From Sinimarinibacterium arenosum (GTDB taxonomy: Bacteria; Pseudomonadota; Gammaproteobacteria; Nevskiales; Nevskiaceae), in contig NZ_SUKF01000008.1 in the NCBI RefSeq assembly GCF_005047655.1, forward strand, positions 62,001 through 126,000: a stretch of 64,000 nt of DNA, written 5' to 3'. Positions 21,531-29,890 of this stretch are shown here, piece by piece. The notes below the pieces were generated by a model, which saw only the letters and a list, made by a program, of their open reading frames with translations, had not been told where the DNA came from and searched no databases. The translations under genes and the position numbers were made by a program. Positions within the stretch are counted from its first letter, which is position 1, and each line of letters starts with the position of its first letter.

Positions 21531-21917
21531 ATGTCTGACACGGTCACGCGCGGTATCCGCATCACCGTCAAGCCGCGGTATGTGGCCGAGCAGTCTGATC
21601 CTGACGCCCGGCAGTATCTGTTCGCCTATCACATCACCATTCGCAATCAGAGTGACGACACCGTTCAGCTGCTGTCGCGGCACTGGGTCATCACCAACGG
21701 CGAAGGACAGGTCGAGGAAGTGCGCGGTCCCGGTGTTGTCGGCTACCAGCCCGTGCTGGAACCGGGTGCCGACTTCGAGTACACCAGCGGGTGTCCGCTG
21801 ACGACCCCGGTCGGCACCATGCACGGTGAATTCAATATGGTGGTGAAGGCCAGCGGCGTGCACTTCGATGCGCAGATCGAACCGTTCCGTCTGGCGATCC
21901 CGCGGGTGCTGAACTAG
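21531..21917 (+). CDS. apaG: ApaG (Co2+/Mg2+ efflux-associated, ApaG domain)
   Basis: A 128-residue ApaG-fold protein. Diagnostic segments are FAYHITIRNQSDDTVQLLSR, HWVITNGEGQVEEVRGPGVV and FEYTSGCPLTTPVGTMHG. The fold resembles fibronectin III; its role in bacteria is unclear, with a reported link to Co2+ resistance in Salmonella. It lies 17 bases after sufT and is probably cotranscribed; usually it neighbours apaH or rsmA, which are absent here. Confidence 0.95.
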   Translation: MSDTVTRGIRITVKPRYVAEQSDPDARQYLFAYHITIRNQSDDTVQLLSRHWVITNGEGQVEEVRGPGVVGYQPVLEPGADFEYTSGCPLTTPVGTMHGEFNMVVKASGVHFDAQIEPFRLAIPRVLN

Positions 21918-22037
21918 ACCCCCGCTGTGCGGCGGAGTGGTTGCGCCCCTGCTGTGCCATCGCGCCGAACGACTGCCTGCTGGCACGCGGATGGCGTGAC
22001 CCAGGTGCCAGCAGGGCGACACAATCAGATCGTGCGC

Positions 22038-23360
22038 TTAGCCATTGGGAGGCACGACGCCGGCATCGAGCTGACGTCGGGCCTTGCGCATGCGCGCGGC
22101 GGTGGTCAACTCGTCCCAGAAATACAGCACCAGGGCCTTGAGCGTGCCGCGGCCTTCGTCGGGCGCGAGGCCGTGGCCGAGGCGCATGATCTGCTGGTAA
22201 TACCAACCCTGCTGGCCGAGCAGGTTCATGATTTTGATGAAGAAGATCGGCGAGGCGCCGGACAGCCAGCGGCTTTGCCCCAGCTTGACGGTCTTTTCGA
22301 AGCGCGGGGCTTCATTGATTTCGTGCGCCAGCAGGCGTTTGGCGAAATCGGTCTGCGTGCAGAACGGCCGGCCCAGGCCGATGACGTCGCAGGCGTTGTC
22401 GCGCAGGGCTTCTTCCATGCCCTCGCGAGTGCGAAAGCCGCCGGTGACCATCAGTGGCATCTTCGCGACCTTGCGGATCTTTTCGGCATAGTCGAGGAAG
22501 TAGGCCTCACGCTTGCGCGTGGTCTGGCGCTGAGGCTCGGCGGACGAGCCGCGGCCCTCGAATCCGAGCAGCTTCGGCTGTTCGTAGGTGCCGCCCGAGA
22601 TCTCCAGCAGATCGACGCCTTCAGTGTTCAGCAGCTGCACCACCTGCAGGCAGTCCTCATTGGAGAAGCCGCCTTTGCGGAAGTCATCGGAGTTGAGTTT
22701 CACGCTGATCGGGAAGTCCGCGCCGACCGCCTTGCGTGTTGCCCGCAAGGTTTCGATCAGGAAGCGTGCGCGGTTCTGCACGCTGCCGCCCCAGGCGTCG
22801 CGGCGCATGTTGGTGACCGGCGAAAGGAACGAACTCAGCAGATAGCCGTGTGCGGAGTGGATCTGCACCCCGGTGAATCCGGTGGCGCGTGCGGTGGCAG
22901 CAGCGTGGGCGAAGCGCTGGATGAAGTCGAGAATCTCGTCCTCACGCAGTTCGCGCGGCGTCGCATAGTTGCCCAGCAGCGGCAGACGCACCGACGAGGG
23001 CGCGAGCGTGTGGTTGGTGATGTAGCGTGGCGACTGTCGTCCGGCGTGCGAGATCTGCATCCACAGATGATTGCCGGCCACAGTACCGGCCTTGGCCCAG
23101 GCTTTCAGCTGCTTGATGCCGTCATTGCGGTCGATAGCGACATTGCCCGGGCGCTCCAGCACGTTGCGGTCGATCTGCACGTTGCCGGTGAGCAGCAGCC
23201 CGGCGCCGCCTTCGCTCCAGCGACGGTACAAGGTCGCCAGCTCGGGTGTGGCGCGCAGCCAGGAATCGGCCAGGCCTTCCGTCATCGCGGCCTTGCACAG
23301 GCGGTTGGGCAGCGTTGCGCCGCAGGGCAGCGTAAATGGCTGGGCCAGTAGATCGGTCAT
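22038..23360 (-). CDS. Old Yellow Enzyme-family NADH:flavin oxidoreductase
   Basis: An FMN-dependent TIM-barrel oxidoreductase of 440 residues. The opening PFTLPCGATLPNRLCKAAMTE and the segment HSAHGYLLSSFLSPVTNMR with WGGSVQNRARFLIETLRA are the family signatures. A C-terminal extension of ~70 residues (FFIKIMNLLGQQGWYYQQIM) follows the barrel. Such enzymes reduce activated C=C bonds of enones or xenobiotics. A 20-base palindrome 21 bases upstream suggests control by a dimeric repressor, but no regulator gene is adjacent. Confidence 0.92.
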   Translation of the reverse strand: MTDLLAQPFTLPCGATLPNRLCKAAMTEGLADSWLRATPELATLYRRWSEGGAGLLLTGNVQIDRNVLERPGNVAIDRNDGIKQLKAWAKAGTVAGNHLWMQISHAGRQSPRYITNHTLAPSSVRLPLLGNYATPRELREDEILDFIQRFAHAAATARATGFTGVQIHSAHGYLLSSFLSPVTNMRRDAWGGSVQNRARFLIETLRATRKAVGADFPISVKLNSDDFRKGGFSNEDCLQVVQLLNTEGVDLLEISGGTYEQPKLLGFEGRGSSAEPQRQTTRKREAYFLDYAEKIRKVAKMPLMVTGGFRTREGMEEALRDNACDVIGLGRPFCTQTDFAKRLLAHEINEAPRFEKTVKLGQSRWLSGASPIFFIKIMNLLGQQGWYYQQIMRLGHGLAPDEGRGTLKALVLYFWDELTTAARMRKARRQLDAGVVPPNG

Positions 23361-23380
23361 CGTGAACTCCCCCTCATCGT

Positions 23381-23400
23381 TACATACCGTTCAGTATGTA
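23381..23400. promoter_or_regulatory. 20-bp palindromic operator upstream of the OYE gene
   Basis: TACATAC-CGTTCA-GTATGTA has perfect 7-base arms and a 6-base centre, ending 21 bases before the OYE start. Its form resembles TetR-family operators. No tetR-like gene lies next to it, so the repressor would be encoded elsewhere. The palindrome is seen; the regulator type is inferred. Confidence 0.6.
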
Positions 23401-23415
23401 CGATGCGGCAGACGC

Positions 23416-23808
23416 TCACAATCGAGGCATGGACCAGCGTCGGATCACGGTGGGAACCAGAATCGCCAGCAACGCTGCGGCGTCCAGCGCCACCGCAGCG
23501 ATCCAGCCGTGCTGCCAACACAGGGCCGCGTCCAGCGGTGCCCACACCAGCACGCCGATGATCAGCGCATCGGCGGCCCAGCGCTGGTTCTGACGCAGTC
23601 CGAACTGCACCAGGAAAAACATCAGCGCCCCCCAGCTCGCCACGGTCGGCCCGAACAGGGCGAGCGCCAGCCGCGCATCGGTGCTGCCCAGCGGCAGCCA
23701 CGCATCCAGCCATGCCGTGCGCATCAGCATCAGTGGCAGCGCAAGGCCGACCGTCACGTGCAGCAGGGACAACCAAGTCAGCCAGCGATCGATCTTTGAG
23801 CTTGTCAT
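23416..23808 (-). CDS. Small integral membrane protein, unknown function
   Basis: A 130-residue protein with about four hydrophobic spans (LLHVTVGLALPLMLM; LALALFGPTVASWGALMFFL; AADALIIGVLVWAPLDAAL; WIAAVALDAAALLAILVPTV). I do not recognise the family. It lies 55 bases upstream of the OYE gene on the same strand, with the palindrome between them, so it could be transcribed separately. Confidence 0.65.
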   Translation of the reverse strand: MTSSKIDRWLTWLSLLHVTVGLALPLMLMRTAWLDAWLPLGSTDARLALALFGPTVASWGALMFFLVQFGLRQNQRWAADALIIGVLVWAPLDAALCWQHGWIAAVALDAAALLAILVPTVIRRWSMPRL

Positions 23809-24126
23809 GCCGGCACCTTAGCGGCATTGCCGCATCAGCGGCCAGCCGGGCGTTGCAGGATGGGCATCGCGGTTCGCGAGACCGCGGCGTATCGCGAGCA
23901 ACGTGAACTCAGTGCGCACGGCGGCGTGTCAGGAATATTCAGATCCTGCTGATGGATGTTTTCGGGTGCGCGTATCCGGAAGACACCGCGTGGAATGTCG
24001 ATCGCGACACGGCCCTGCGCTGCAAGCAGCGCGTCGCGGCCAACGTTGATCGCCTTGCCGCGGATCGGCCTTAAAGCCTGGGATCTTGATTCTGTTGCAC
24101 CAGCATCGGGGAAAGCAGGCTGCGCC
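23809..24126. other. Gap without a convincing gene (318 bp)
   Basis: Between the small membrane protein gene and the mutM 3' end. The minus strand holds an open frame ending at 23835 (containing GKAINVGRDALLAAQGRVAI and DIPRGVFRIRAPENIHQQDL) that reads like coding sequence but has no ATG, GTG or TTG before its last few codons. It could be a remnant of a gene that lost its 5' part. I see no promoter, repeat or RNA gene here. Confidence 0.4.
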
Positions 24127-24945
24127 CTAGCGCTGGCACTGCGGGCAGTAAAACGATGAGCGCTGTCCGATCACCATGCATTTAATCGGCGTGGCGCAGA
24201 CCCGGCACGGCTCACCGCTGCGGCCGTAGACGAACAACTGCTGCTGGAAATAGCCCGAGCCACCGTCGGCCCCGGCAAAATCGCGCAGTGTGGTGCCGCC
24301 CTGTTGGATCGCTTCAGCCAGGACATCGCGGATGGTCTGCGCCAGCCGCACGTACTGCGGTTGTGTCACGCGGCCGGCCGGTCTGGTGGGGCGGATGCCG
24401 GCACGGAACAGACTCTCTGCGGCATAGATGTTGCCGGCGCCGACGACCACGTGGCCATCCATGATGAAGTTCTTCACCGCAGCGCTGCGGCCGCGCGACA
24501 GCGCGTACAGATACTCGCCGTCGAATGCTTCACTGAAAGGCTCCGGTCCCATCTGCGCCAGCAGCGGATGTTCGGGTTCTCCTGCCGGCCACAGCAGCAA
24601 CGCGCCAAAACGACGCGGGTCGTTGAAGCGGATCAACTTGCCATTGTCGAGTTCGAAGTCGATGTGATCGTGCTTCTTCAGCGGGGTGGATGGATCCAGC
24701 ACGAACAGGCGTCCGGACATGCCCAGATGCAGGATCAGCCGGTCTCCCGAATCCAGGGTCACGATCAGATACTTGCCGCGCCGTTCCAGCTGGTCGACGC
24801 GCCGGCCGCGGGCGAGCGCCGGCAGCTCCGGCGGCACCGGCCAGCGCATCCGAGGCTCACGTACCTTGACCTGCGTGATGCGCCGATGCAGCCAATACGG
24901 TTCCAGACCGCGACGGACGGTTTCGACTTCGGGTAGTTCCGGCAT
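24127..24945 (-). CDS. mutM: Formamidopyrimidine-DNA glycosylase (Fpg)
   Basis: MutM excises 8-oxoguanine and formamidopyrimidines and nicks the strand. The 272-residue protein starts MPELPEVETVRRGLEPYW, with the catalytic N-terminal Pro and Glu. It has a helix-two-turn-helix, and ends in a zinc finger with four Cys (CRVCATPIKCMV, FYCPQCQR). Upstream in-frame codons are ignored because Pro2 must be N-terminal after Met removal. A decayed second copy of its 5' end lies at 26383-26475. Confidence 0.97.
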   Translation of the reverse strand: MPELPEVETVRRGLEPYWLHRRITQVKVREPRMRWPVPPELPALARGRRVDQLERRGKYLIVTLDSGDRLILHLGMSGRLFVLDPSTPLKKHDHIDFELDNGKLIRFNDPRRFGALLLWPAGEPEHPLLAQMGPEPFSEAFDGEYLYALSRGRSAAVKNFIMDGHVVVGAGNIYAAESLFRAGIRPTRPAGRVTQPQYVRLAQTIRDVLAEAIQQGGTTLRDFAGADGGSGYFQQQLFVYGRSGEPCRVCATPIKCMVIGQRSSFYCPQCQR

Positions 24946-25156
24946 GTGAGATGGCGGTCGGAGGGCGTGCTTGAATATGGGCGGCCACTGTAGCCGGCGC
25001 TTCGTGACATGCACAGCGCGCGATCGACTGGCGTGCAAAAGGCAACATGCGGACAGCGGTGCGCTGAAAATACTGACGTCGTGTCATCGAACCGACAATG
25101 CTGGTGGCGAGAATCTCGCGCCCCAGCAAACCGCTGTATCCGTCTGCATTAACACC

Positions 25157-26263
25157 GTGATCAAATTTCTATCGACCGTGCTACTCGGGGTCGGTGTGGC
25201 CGCTTGCGGTCAGCCAACGCCCGCTCCCATCAACGAACCTGCGCAAGTTCCCCCGAAAAACCCGACGGCCTGGACCGGCGTTGATCAAACCCTCGATGCA
25301 TATCTGAAGAATGCAGGGGGTCCGCTCAGCGGTTACGGCTTCGCGGTATTCGACCGTAGCGGCATCCTGCATGACCGCTATGGCGGCGACTACGATCGCG
25401 ACACCCGCGTCTGGCTCGCATCCGCAACCAAAGTGCCTTCGGCGGCGGCAATTCTGACCCTGGTCGACGCCGGCCTGCTGGATCTAGACGAGCCGATTGC
25501 GACCTATATCGAACAGGCCGGCAACCCGATCCTGTGGCCAGCCAACAAGCGCATGGTCACGATGCGCATGCTGCTGGCGCATACCTCGGGTTTGTCGGGC
25601 AACGGTCCGGCCCAGGCCAAGTGTCTGCTCAATGTGCTGACGATCACGCTGCAGCAATGCGCGCAGTTGATCGCACTGGCGCCGACCCTCCATGATCCAG
25701 GCAGTGCATTCAACTACGGTGGCGCCGACTATCAGCTGGCGGGCTATGTTGCGACCCTGATTGCGGGCGTGAGCTGGCAGGAGTTCTTCGACCAGGCGAT
25801 TGCCCTGCCGTTGCAGCTGCGCAGCTTCAGCTACGGCGATCCCGAGCGGGTGCACAATCCACGAATCGCTGGCGGCGCAACGGCCAATCTGACCGACTAT
25901 GTGCGGATCATGCAGATGCTGCAGAACGACGGGGAGTGGAACGGCGTGCGCGTGCTGTCGCACGCCGCCGTGGCGATGCTTCAGGCCAATCAGATCGTCG
26001 GCATGCCGGTGGTCTATGAACCGTTTTCATCCGAAGACCAGGCCAAGTTCGACGGCTATACGCTGGGCTTCTGGATCACCGATCCGCTGCAATATCCGGG
26101 TAGCCCCGGGCCGGAGTTCAGCGATCCGGGTTTGTTCGGAACAACGGCGTGGATCGACGCCGGCCTTGGCTATGGCGCGGTGATCTTGATAGAACACTCG
26201 ATGCAGACCGGTTTGCAGATGTGGTCGGCGGTGCGTCCGTTGCTGATCAGCCAATTGCACTGA
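25157..26263 (+). CDS. Serine-hydrolase (beta-lactamase-fold) lipoprotein, paralog 1
   Basis: A 368-residue predicted lipoprotein: signal MIKFLSTVLLGVGVAAC with lipobox GVAAC, then a Pro-rich linker and a class C-like serine hydrolase domain. The SxxK motif SATK gives catalytic Ser89 and Lys92; a Tyr lies in FNYGGADYQ where the family usually has YxN, and a third motif GLFGTTAWID follows. This family includes esterases, D-aminopeptidases and PBP-like enzymes; substrate is unknown. The start is GTG: in paralog 2 the next codon is ATG, here ATC, so an ATG seems to have been lost. It is divergent from mutM. Confidence 0.85.
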   Translation: MIKFLSTVLLGVGVAACGQPTPAPINEPAQVPPKNPTAWTGVDQTLDAYLKNAGGPLSGYGFAVFDRSGILHDRYGGDYDRDTRVWLASATKVPSAAAILTLVDAGLLDLDEPIATYIEQAGNPILWPANKRMVTMRMLLAHTSGLSGNGPAQAKCLLNVLTITLQQCAQLIALAPTLHDPGSAFNYGGADYQLAGYVATLIAGVSWQEFFDQAIALPLQLRSFSYGDPERVHNPRIAGGATANLTDYVRIMQMLQNDGEWNGVRVLSHAAVAMLQANQIVGMPVVYEPFSSEDQAKFDGYTLGFWITDPLQYPGSPGPEFSDPGLFGTTAWIDAGLGYGAVILIEHSMQTGLQMWSAVRPLLISQLH

Positions 26264-26289
26264 CAATTCGCGAGACTTGAGGCGTGCGC

Positions 26290-26475
26290 CGCCCCAGCGT
26301 GTGATTTCCCCGGCGCAACCCGGATCGAAGGGCACCGTTTTGACGCAGTGTGGTGTTGCCAGGCGCTAGCCAGAAGTCAGCGTCACGTCTGCCGTCGTGT
26401 ACGCATGATGTGCCGATGCTGCCCATCCGGTTCCAGACCGCGACGGACGGTTTCGACTTGTGGAAGTTCCGGCAA
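26290..26475 (-). pseudogene. mutM remnant (duplicated 5' end plus a 3' scrap)
   Basis: From 26475 down to 26383 the minus strand reads LPELPQVETVRRGLEPDGQH and then a stop, matching the MutM N-terminus with the ATG changed to TTG. Just beyond, CGCAGTGTGGTG (plus strand, 26344-26355) matches mutM near 24286, where the protein reads GGTTLRDF. So a copy of mutM lost its middle and decayed. The N-terminal match is clear; the C-terminal part is short and less certain. Confidence 0.75.
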
Positions 26476-27778
26476 ATCGGTTTATGCGTCCAGGGTCGGG
26501 CACTGTGGCCAGCGTAACGTGAGCTGCTCAACGGACTATCGGCTGGCACTCAAAACAGTCGATCGCACAGCCGGACGCGGAGATATCGGAGGCCTTGCTA
26601 CAGAGCCGAGTCGGCAGTTGGCGAGGATTTTGCGCTGTAAAGACGAATTCGTCTCAATTCGTCTAAAACTTCCAATGAAATTTCTATCGGCCATGCTATT
26701 TGCGGTCGTGCTCACCGCGTGCGGCCAGCAGGCTCCCAATGCGCCCAACGAACCGGACCAAGTGGTTCCGGCCGATCCGGCCCGATGGTCGGCCGTCGAT
26801 CAGACGCTGGATGCGTATCTGTTGAGCTCTGGTGGCCCGCTGGATGGCTACGGCTTTGCCGTATTCAACCGCGACGGCCTGCTGCACACCCGGTACGGGG
26901 GGCGCTATTCCGGCGAGACCGTGGTCATGCTGGCGTCCGCCAGCAAGGGACCGGCAGCCGCGGCGGTACTGACCCTGGTTGATGCAGGACTGCTGGATCT
27001 TGATGCACCGGTTGCACGCTACATTGAACAGGCTGGTGCGCCGATCATCTGGCCGGCCGACAAACAGGCGATCACGATGCGCATGTTGCTGGCGCATACT
27101 TCAGGCCTGGCGGGCAATGAGTTGGTGCAGGCGCCGTGCCTGTACGTCAGCGTCACAATAACGCTGCAGCAGTGCGCGCAGCAGATTGCGCAGGTGCCGA
27201 TCCAACATGAGCCGGGGACCACATTCAGCTACGGCGGTGCGGATTATCAAGTTGCGGGCTACGTCGCCACGCTGATCGCCGGGATGGACTGGATCCCGTT
27301 TTTTGACCAAGCGATTGCTGCACCGCTGAATCTGGATACTTTCACCTACGGTGACCCCAAGAATGTGACGAATCCAAGGATCGCGGGGGGCGCTCGGTCC
27401 AATCTGGCGGACTATGCGCGGATCATGCAGATGCTGCACAACGACGGCGAACTCGACGGCATCCGCGTGATGTCACCTGCAACGGTGGCGATGCTGAAGG
27501 TCGATCAAATTGACGAAGCGACGTTTGCCTACGGACCGTTCTCGACCGAGGATCAGGCAAAGTTCAACGGCTATTCGCTGGGCTTCTGGATCAGCGATCC
27601 GCATCAACATCCCGGCAGCCGGGGTCCCGAGCTCAGCGATCCAGGCCTCTTCGGGACGACAGGGTGGATCGACGCGGATCCGGATTACGGCGCCGTGATT
27701 CTGATCGAGAGCAACACCAGCACAGGACTTGAAATGTGGTCGGCGGTGCGCCCGCAGCTGATCAGCCTGCTGCGCTGA
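26425..27778 (+). repeat. Diverged tandem duplicate of 24897-26263
   Basis: This segment repeats, in the same order, the mutM 5' end, the mutM-hydrolase gap and the hydrolase gene of the first copy. Matches run through non-coding parts, for example GCCACTGTAGCC near 24983 against GGCACTGTGGCC near 26499, and AAATTTCTATCG at both gene starts. The copy is diverged, so the event is old. Confidence 0.75.
26675..27778 (+). CDS. Serine-hydrolase (beta-lactamase-fold) lipoprotein, paralog 2
   Basis: A 367-residue close relative of the preceding hydrolase. Signal MKFLSAMLFAVVLTAC has lipobox VLTAC. The SxxK motif is SASK (Ser88, Lys91), the Tyr motif FSYGGADYQ, and the third region GLFGTTGWID. Its ATG follows AAAACTTCCA; a TTCGTCTCAATTCGTCTAAA direct repeat (ATTCGTCT twice) lies just upstream at about 26647-26666. 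Arising from the duplication that also copied the mutM 5' end, it may have a different substrate from paralog 1; the residue after the catalytic SATK segment changes from VPS to GPA. Confidence 0.85.
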   Translation: MKFLSAMLFAVVLTACGQQAPNAPNEPDQVVPADPARWSAVDQTLDAYLLSSGGPLDGYGFAVFNRDGLLHTRYGGRYSGETVVMLASASKGPAAAAVLTLVDAGLLDLDAPVARYIEQAGAPIIWPADKQAITMRMLLAHTSGLAGNELVQAPCLYVSVTITLQQCAQQIAQVPIQHEPGTTFSYGGADYQVAGYVATLIAGMDWIPFFDQAIAAPLNLDTFTYGDPKNVTNPRIAGGARSNLADYARIMQMLHNDGELDGIRVMSPATVAMLKVDQIDEATFAYGPFSTEDQAKFNGYSLGFWISDPHQHPGSRGPELSDPGLFGTTGWIDADPDYGAVILIESNTSTGLEMWSAVRPQLISLLR

Positions 27779-27920
27779 AGCCTCCCGGCGGACGCATGGC
27801 CGCACTTTCCGGGCACGATCATTGCGGTGTTGGGTCACCAGGGTCGCGATGTGCACGACGGCGGTGCACAATGCGTCCCGGTGCTCCCCCCGCACTGCGC
27901 GCAAACAAGGATGTGAGCTG

Positions 27921-29036
27921 ATGAGATACCTCCCGACTCTGCTGCTGACGCTGGGACTTGCGGCTTGTGCCCCATCCAGCGATCCCGCATCCAGCACCAG
28001 CAATCCGGCAACGCCCAAGTCTCCCAGTACCGCAGGGTCGTGGGCGGCGGTGGATCAGACCCTCGACAGCTACCTGCAGAGTGCGGGCGGCTCGCTGAGC
28101 GGCTACGGTTTCGCGGCGTTCGACCGCTCCGGTGTTCTGCACACCCGTTTCGCCGGGGATTACACCGCCGATACGGCAATCCGCATCGCATCGGCGACCA
28201 AGGTGCCTTCCGCAGCGGCGATTCTGACCCTGGTGGACGATGGGCTGCTGGATCTGGACGAACCGGTCGCCACCTACATCAAGCAGGCGGGTAATCCCAT
28301 CGTCTGGTCGATCGACAAACGCAAGATCACGATGCGCATGCTGCTCGCGCATACCTCCGGCTTGCCCGGCAGCGGCAAAAGTGAACCGAACTGTCTCGAC
28401 CAGGTGCTGTCGGTGACCTTGCAGCAATGCGCCGCACTGATCGCTGCGGTGCCGGTGGTGTCTCCGCCGGGTCGTTACTTCAACTACGGCGGCGCGGACT
28501 ATCAGGTGGCCGGATACATCGCGACCCTGATCGCCGGGACCGACTGGCAGACATTCTTTAATGAAGCGATTGCCGCTCCGCTGAGTCTCCAACACTTCAC
28601 GTACGGTGATCCGGCAGTGGTGACGAACCCGCGTATCGCCGGGGGTGCCAACACCGATGTCGGCGATTACGTCCGTATCATGCAGATGCTGCAGAACAAC
28701 GGCAGGGTCGGCAGCACGCAGGTGCTGTCGCCGGCGTCGGTCGCCGTGCTGAAACAGAACCAGATCGAAGGTCTGCCAATCCTGTTTGCGCCGTTCACCA
28801 TGAGCGCCCGCAGCAACTTTGACGGCTATACCCTGGGCTTCTGGATTTCGGATGCCAGCCAGTATCCCGGAAGCCCTGGCCCCGAGTTCAGCGATCCGGG
28901 CCTGTTCGGCACCACGCCGTGGATAGACGACGGCCTCGGCTACGGCGCCGTGATCCTGATTGATGACCGCACACAGACCGGTCTCGACATGTGGGCTGCC
29001 GTCCGGCCGCTGATCATCAGCATCATGCGGCAGTAA
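27921..29036 (+). CDS. Serine-hydrolase (beta-lactamase-fold) lipoprotein, paralog 3
   Basis: A 371-residue third paralog. Signal MRYLPTLLLTLGLAAC with lipobox GLAAC, then a Ser/Thr/Pro linker and the hydrolase domain with SATK (Ser91, Lys94), FNYGGADYQ and GLFGTTPWID. By eye it is closer to paralog 1 than to 2 around the active site (ASATKVPSAAAILTLVD shared with paralog 1). Unlike paralog 2 it has no mutM remnant upstream, only a 142-base gap. Possibly cotranscribed with the phosphatase gene that follows at 29109. Confidence 0.85.
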   Translation: MRYLPTLLLTLGLAACAPSSDPASSTSNPATPKSPSTAGSWAAVDQTLDSYLQSAGGSLSGYGFAAFDRSGVLHTRFAGDYTADTAIRIASATKVPSAAAILTLVDDGLLDLDEPVATYIKQAGNPIVWSIDKRKITMRMLLAHTSGLPGSGKSEPNCLDQVLSVTLQQCAALIAAVPVVSPPGRYFNYGGADYQVAGYIATLIAGTDWQTFFNEAIAAPLSLQHFTYGDPAVVTNPRIAGGANTDVGDYVRIMQMLQNNGRVGSTQVLSPASVAVLKQNQIEGLPILFAPFTMSARSNFDGYTLGFWISDASQYPGSPGPEFSDPGLFGTTPWIDDGLGYGAVILIDDRTQTGLDMWAAVRPLIISIMRQ

Positions 29037-29108
29037 GCGGAACGGATACACAGACTACAGCGACCCTGGCAGGCTCCGGTGAGTCTCTTGAAGGCAGACC
29101 GGGGCCAT

Positions 29109-29774
29109 ATGGGCCGTCGTATCGGAGTTTCGATATTGTTCTGGCTCTTTTCGGCGGGTAGCGCGGCAGCCCAGGTGGACGTGAATACCTGCTCTCTGCA
29201 GTCAGATGTCGTCAGCCTGACTTTCTGTGAGGTGACGCCAGAGGTGTTGTGGCGTGGCGCGCAGCCGGATTCAGACGGCGCAGCTTGGCTGCTCAAAAAT
29301 CAGGTCAGGACCATCGTGAATCTCGAGCTTGTACACGATGACCTGCCCGTGTTCGAGCAGCTTGAAATCGACGATGACCTCAATCAACGGATCGGCTATT
29401 TCCGCATTCGTGAGTGGGAACCGCTGCCATTGCTGGCGCCATTCATCGTCGACGCTCACGTTGCACACTTTCTGGCGGTTGTTGCGACGCAGCCGCCGCC
29501 GATCTTTGTCCACTGCCGCGCCGGCAGAAACCGAACCGGCGTCATGGTGGCGGCCTATCGAATACTGATCGAAGGACTGCCGGTTGAAGACGCCATTGCC
29601 GAATTGAAGCGCTTCCATGGCGCTTGGTCGAATGTCGGCGCCCATTACCTGCGCGGACTGAACCTGCAACGCCGCACCGCAATCCTGCGCGAGGTTGCGG
29701 AATGGAAAGTGAAGTTGGAACCGACCGCGTACATCACCTGTGTGAACGGCGGCTGTACGGTCACGCCGGACTGA
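29109..29774 (+). CDS. Secreted dual-specificity-type protein phosphatase
   Basis: A 221-residue protein with a signal peptide ([20 protein letters not shown]). The Cys-phosphatase loop [10 protein letters not shown] is complete: His135, Cys136 nucleophile, Arg142. Upstream [20 protein letters not shown] and VRTIVNLEL match the DSP/tyrosine phosphatase-like fold, and an Asp-containing stretch precedes the loop. Location would be periplasmic. The start at 29109 is chosen because it gives a clean signal peptide; a GTG ten codons upstream is possible. Targets are unknown: phosphoprotein, phosphoinositide or sugar phosphate. Confidence 0.82.
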   Translation: MGRRIGVSILFWLFSAGSAAAQVDVNTCSLQSDVVSLTFCEVTPEVLWRGAQPDSDGAAWLLKNQVRTIVNLELVHDDLPVFEQLEIDDDLNQRIGYFRIREWEPLPLLAPFIVDAHVAHFLAVVATQPPPIFVHCRAGRNRTGVMVAAYRILIEGLPVEDAIAELKRFHGAWSNVGAHYLRGLNLQRRTAILREVAEWKVKLEPTAYITCVNGGCTVTPD

Positions 29775-29890
29775 TACGACGGACTGAAGGCCGGCTGGAT
29801 CAAGACAATGGGCGGACTCGTCCGCTGTGCCTGCGGAGTTTCAGAGGATCTCCACTACAATCGGCCCCTGATCGTTCTCCATTGTTTCGC

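Noticed and set aside
21927-23351. 474-codon open frame antisense to the OYE gene
   Set aside because: Shadow frame; the opposite strand has unmistakable OYE motifs.
25157-29036. Calling the three hydrolases class C beta-lactamases
   Set aside because: The SxxK motif is shared by many non-lactamase hydrolases, and the YxN motif is YGG here, so resistance is not supported.
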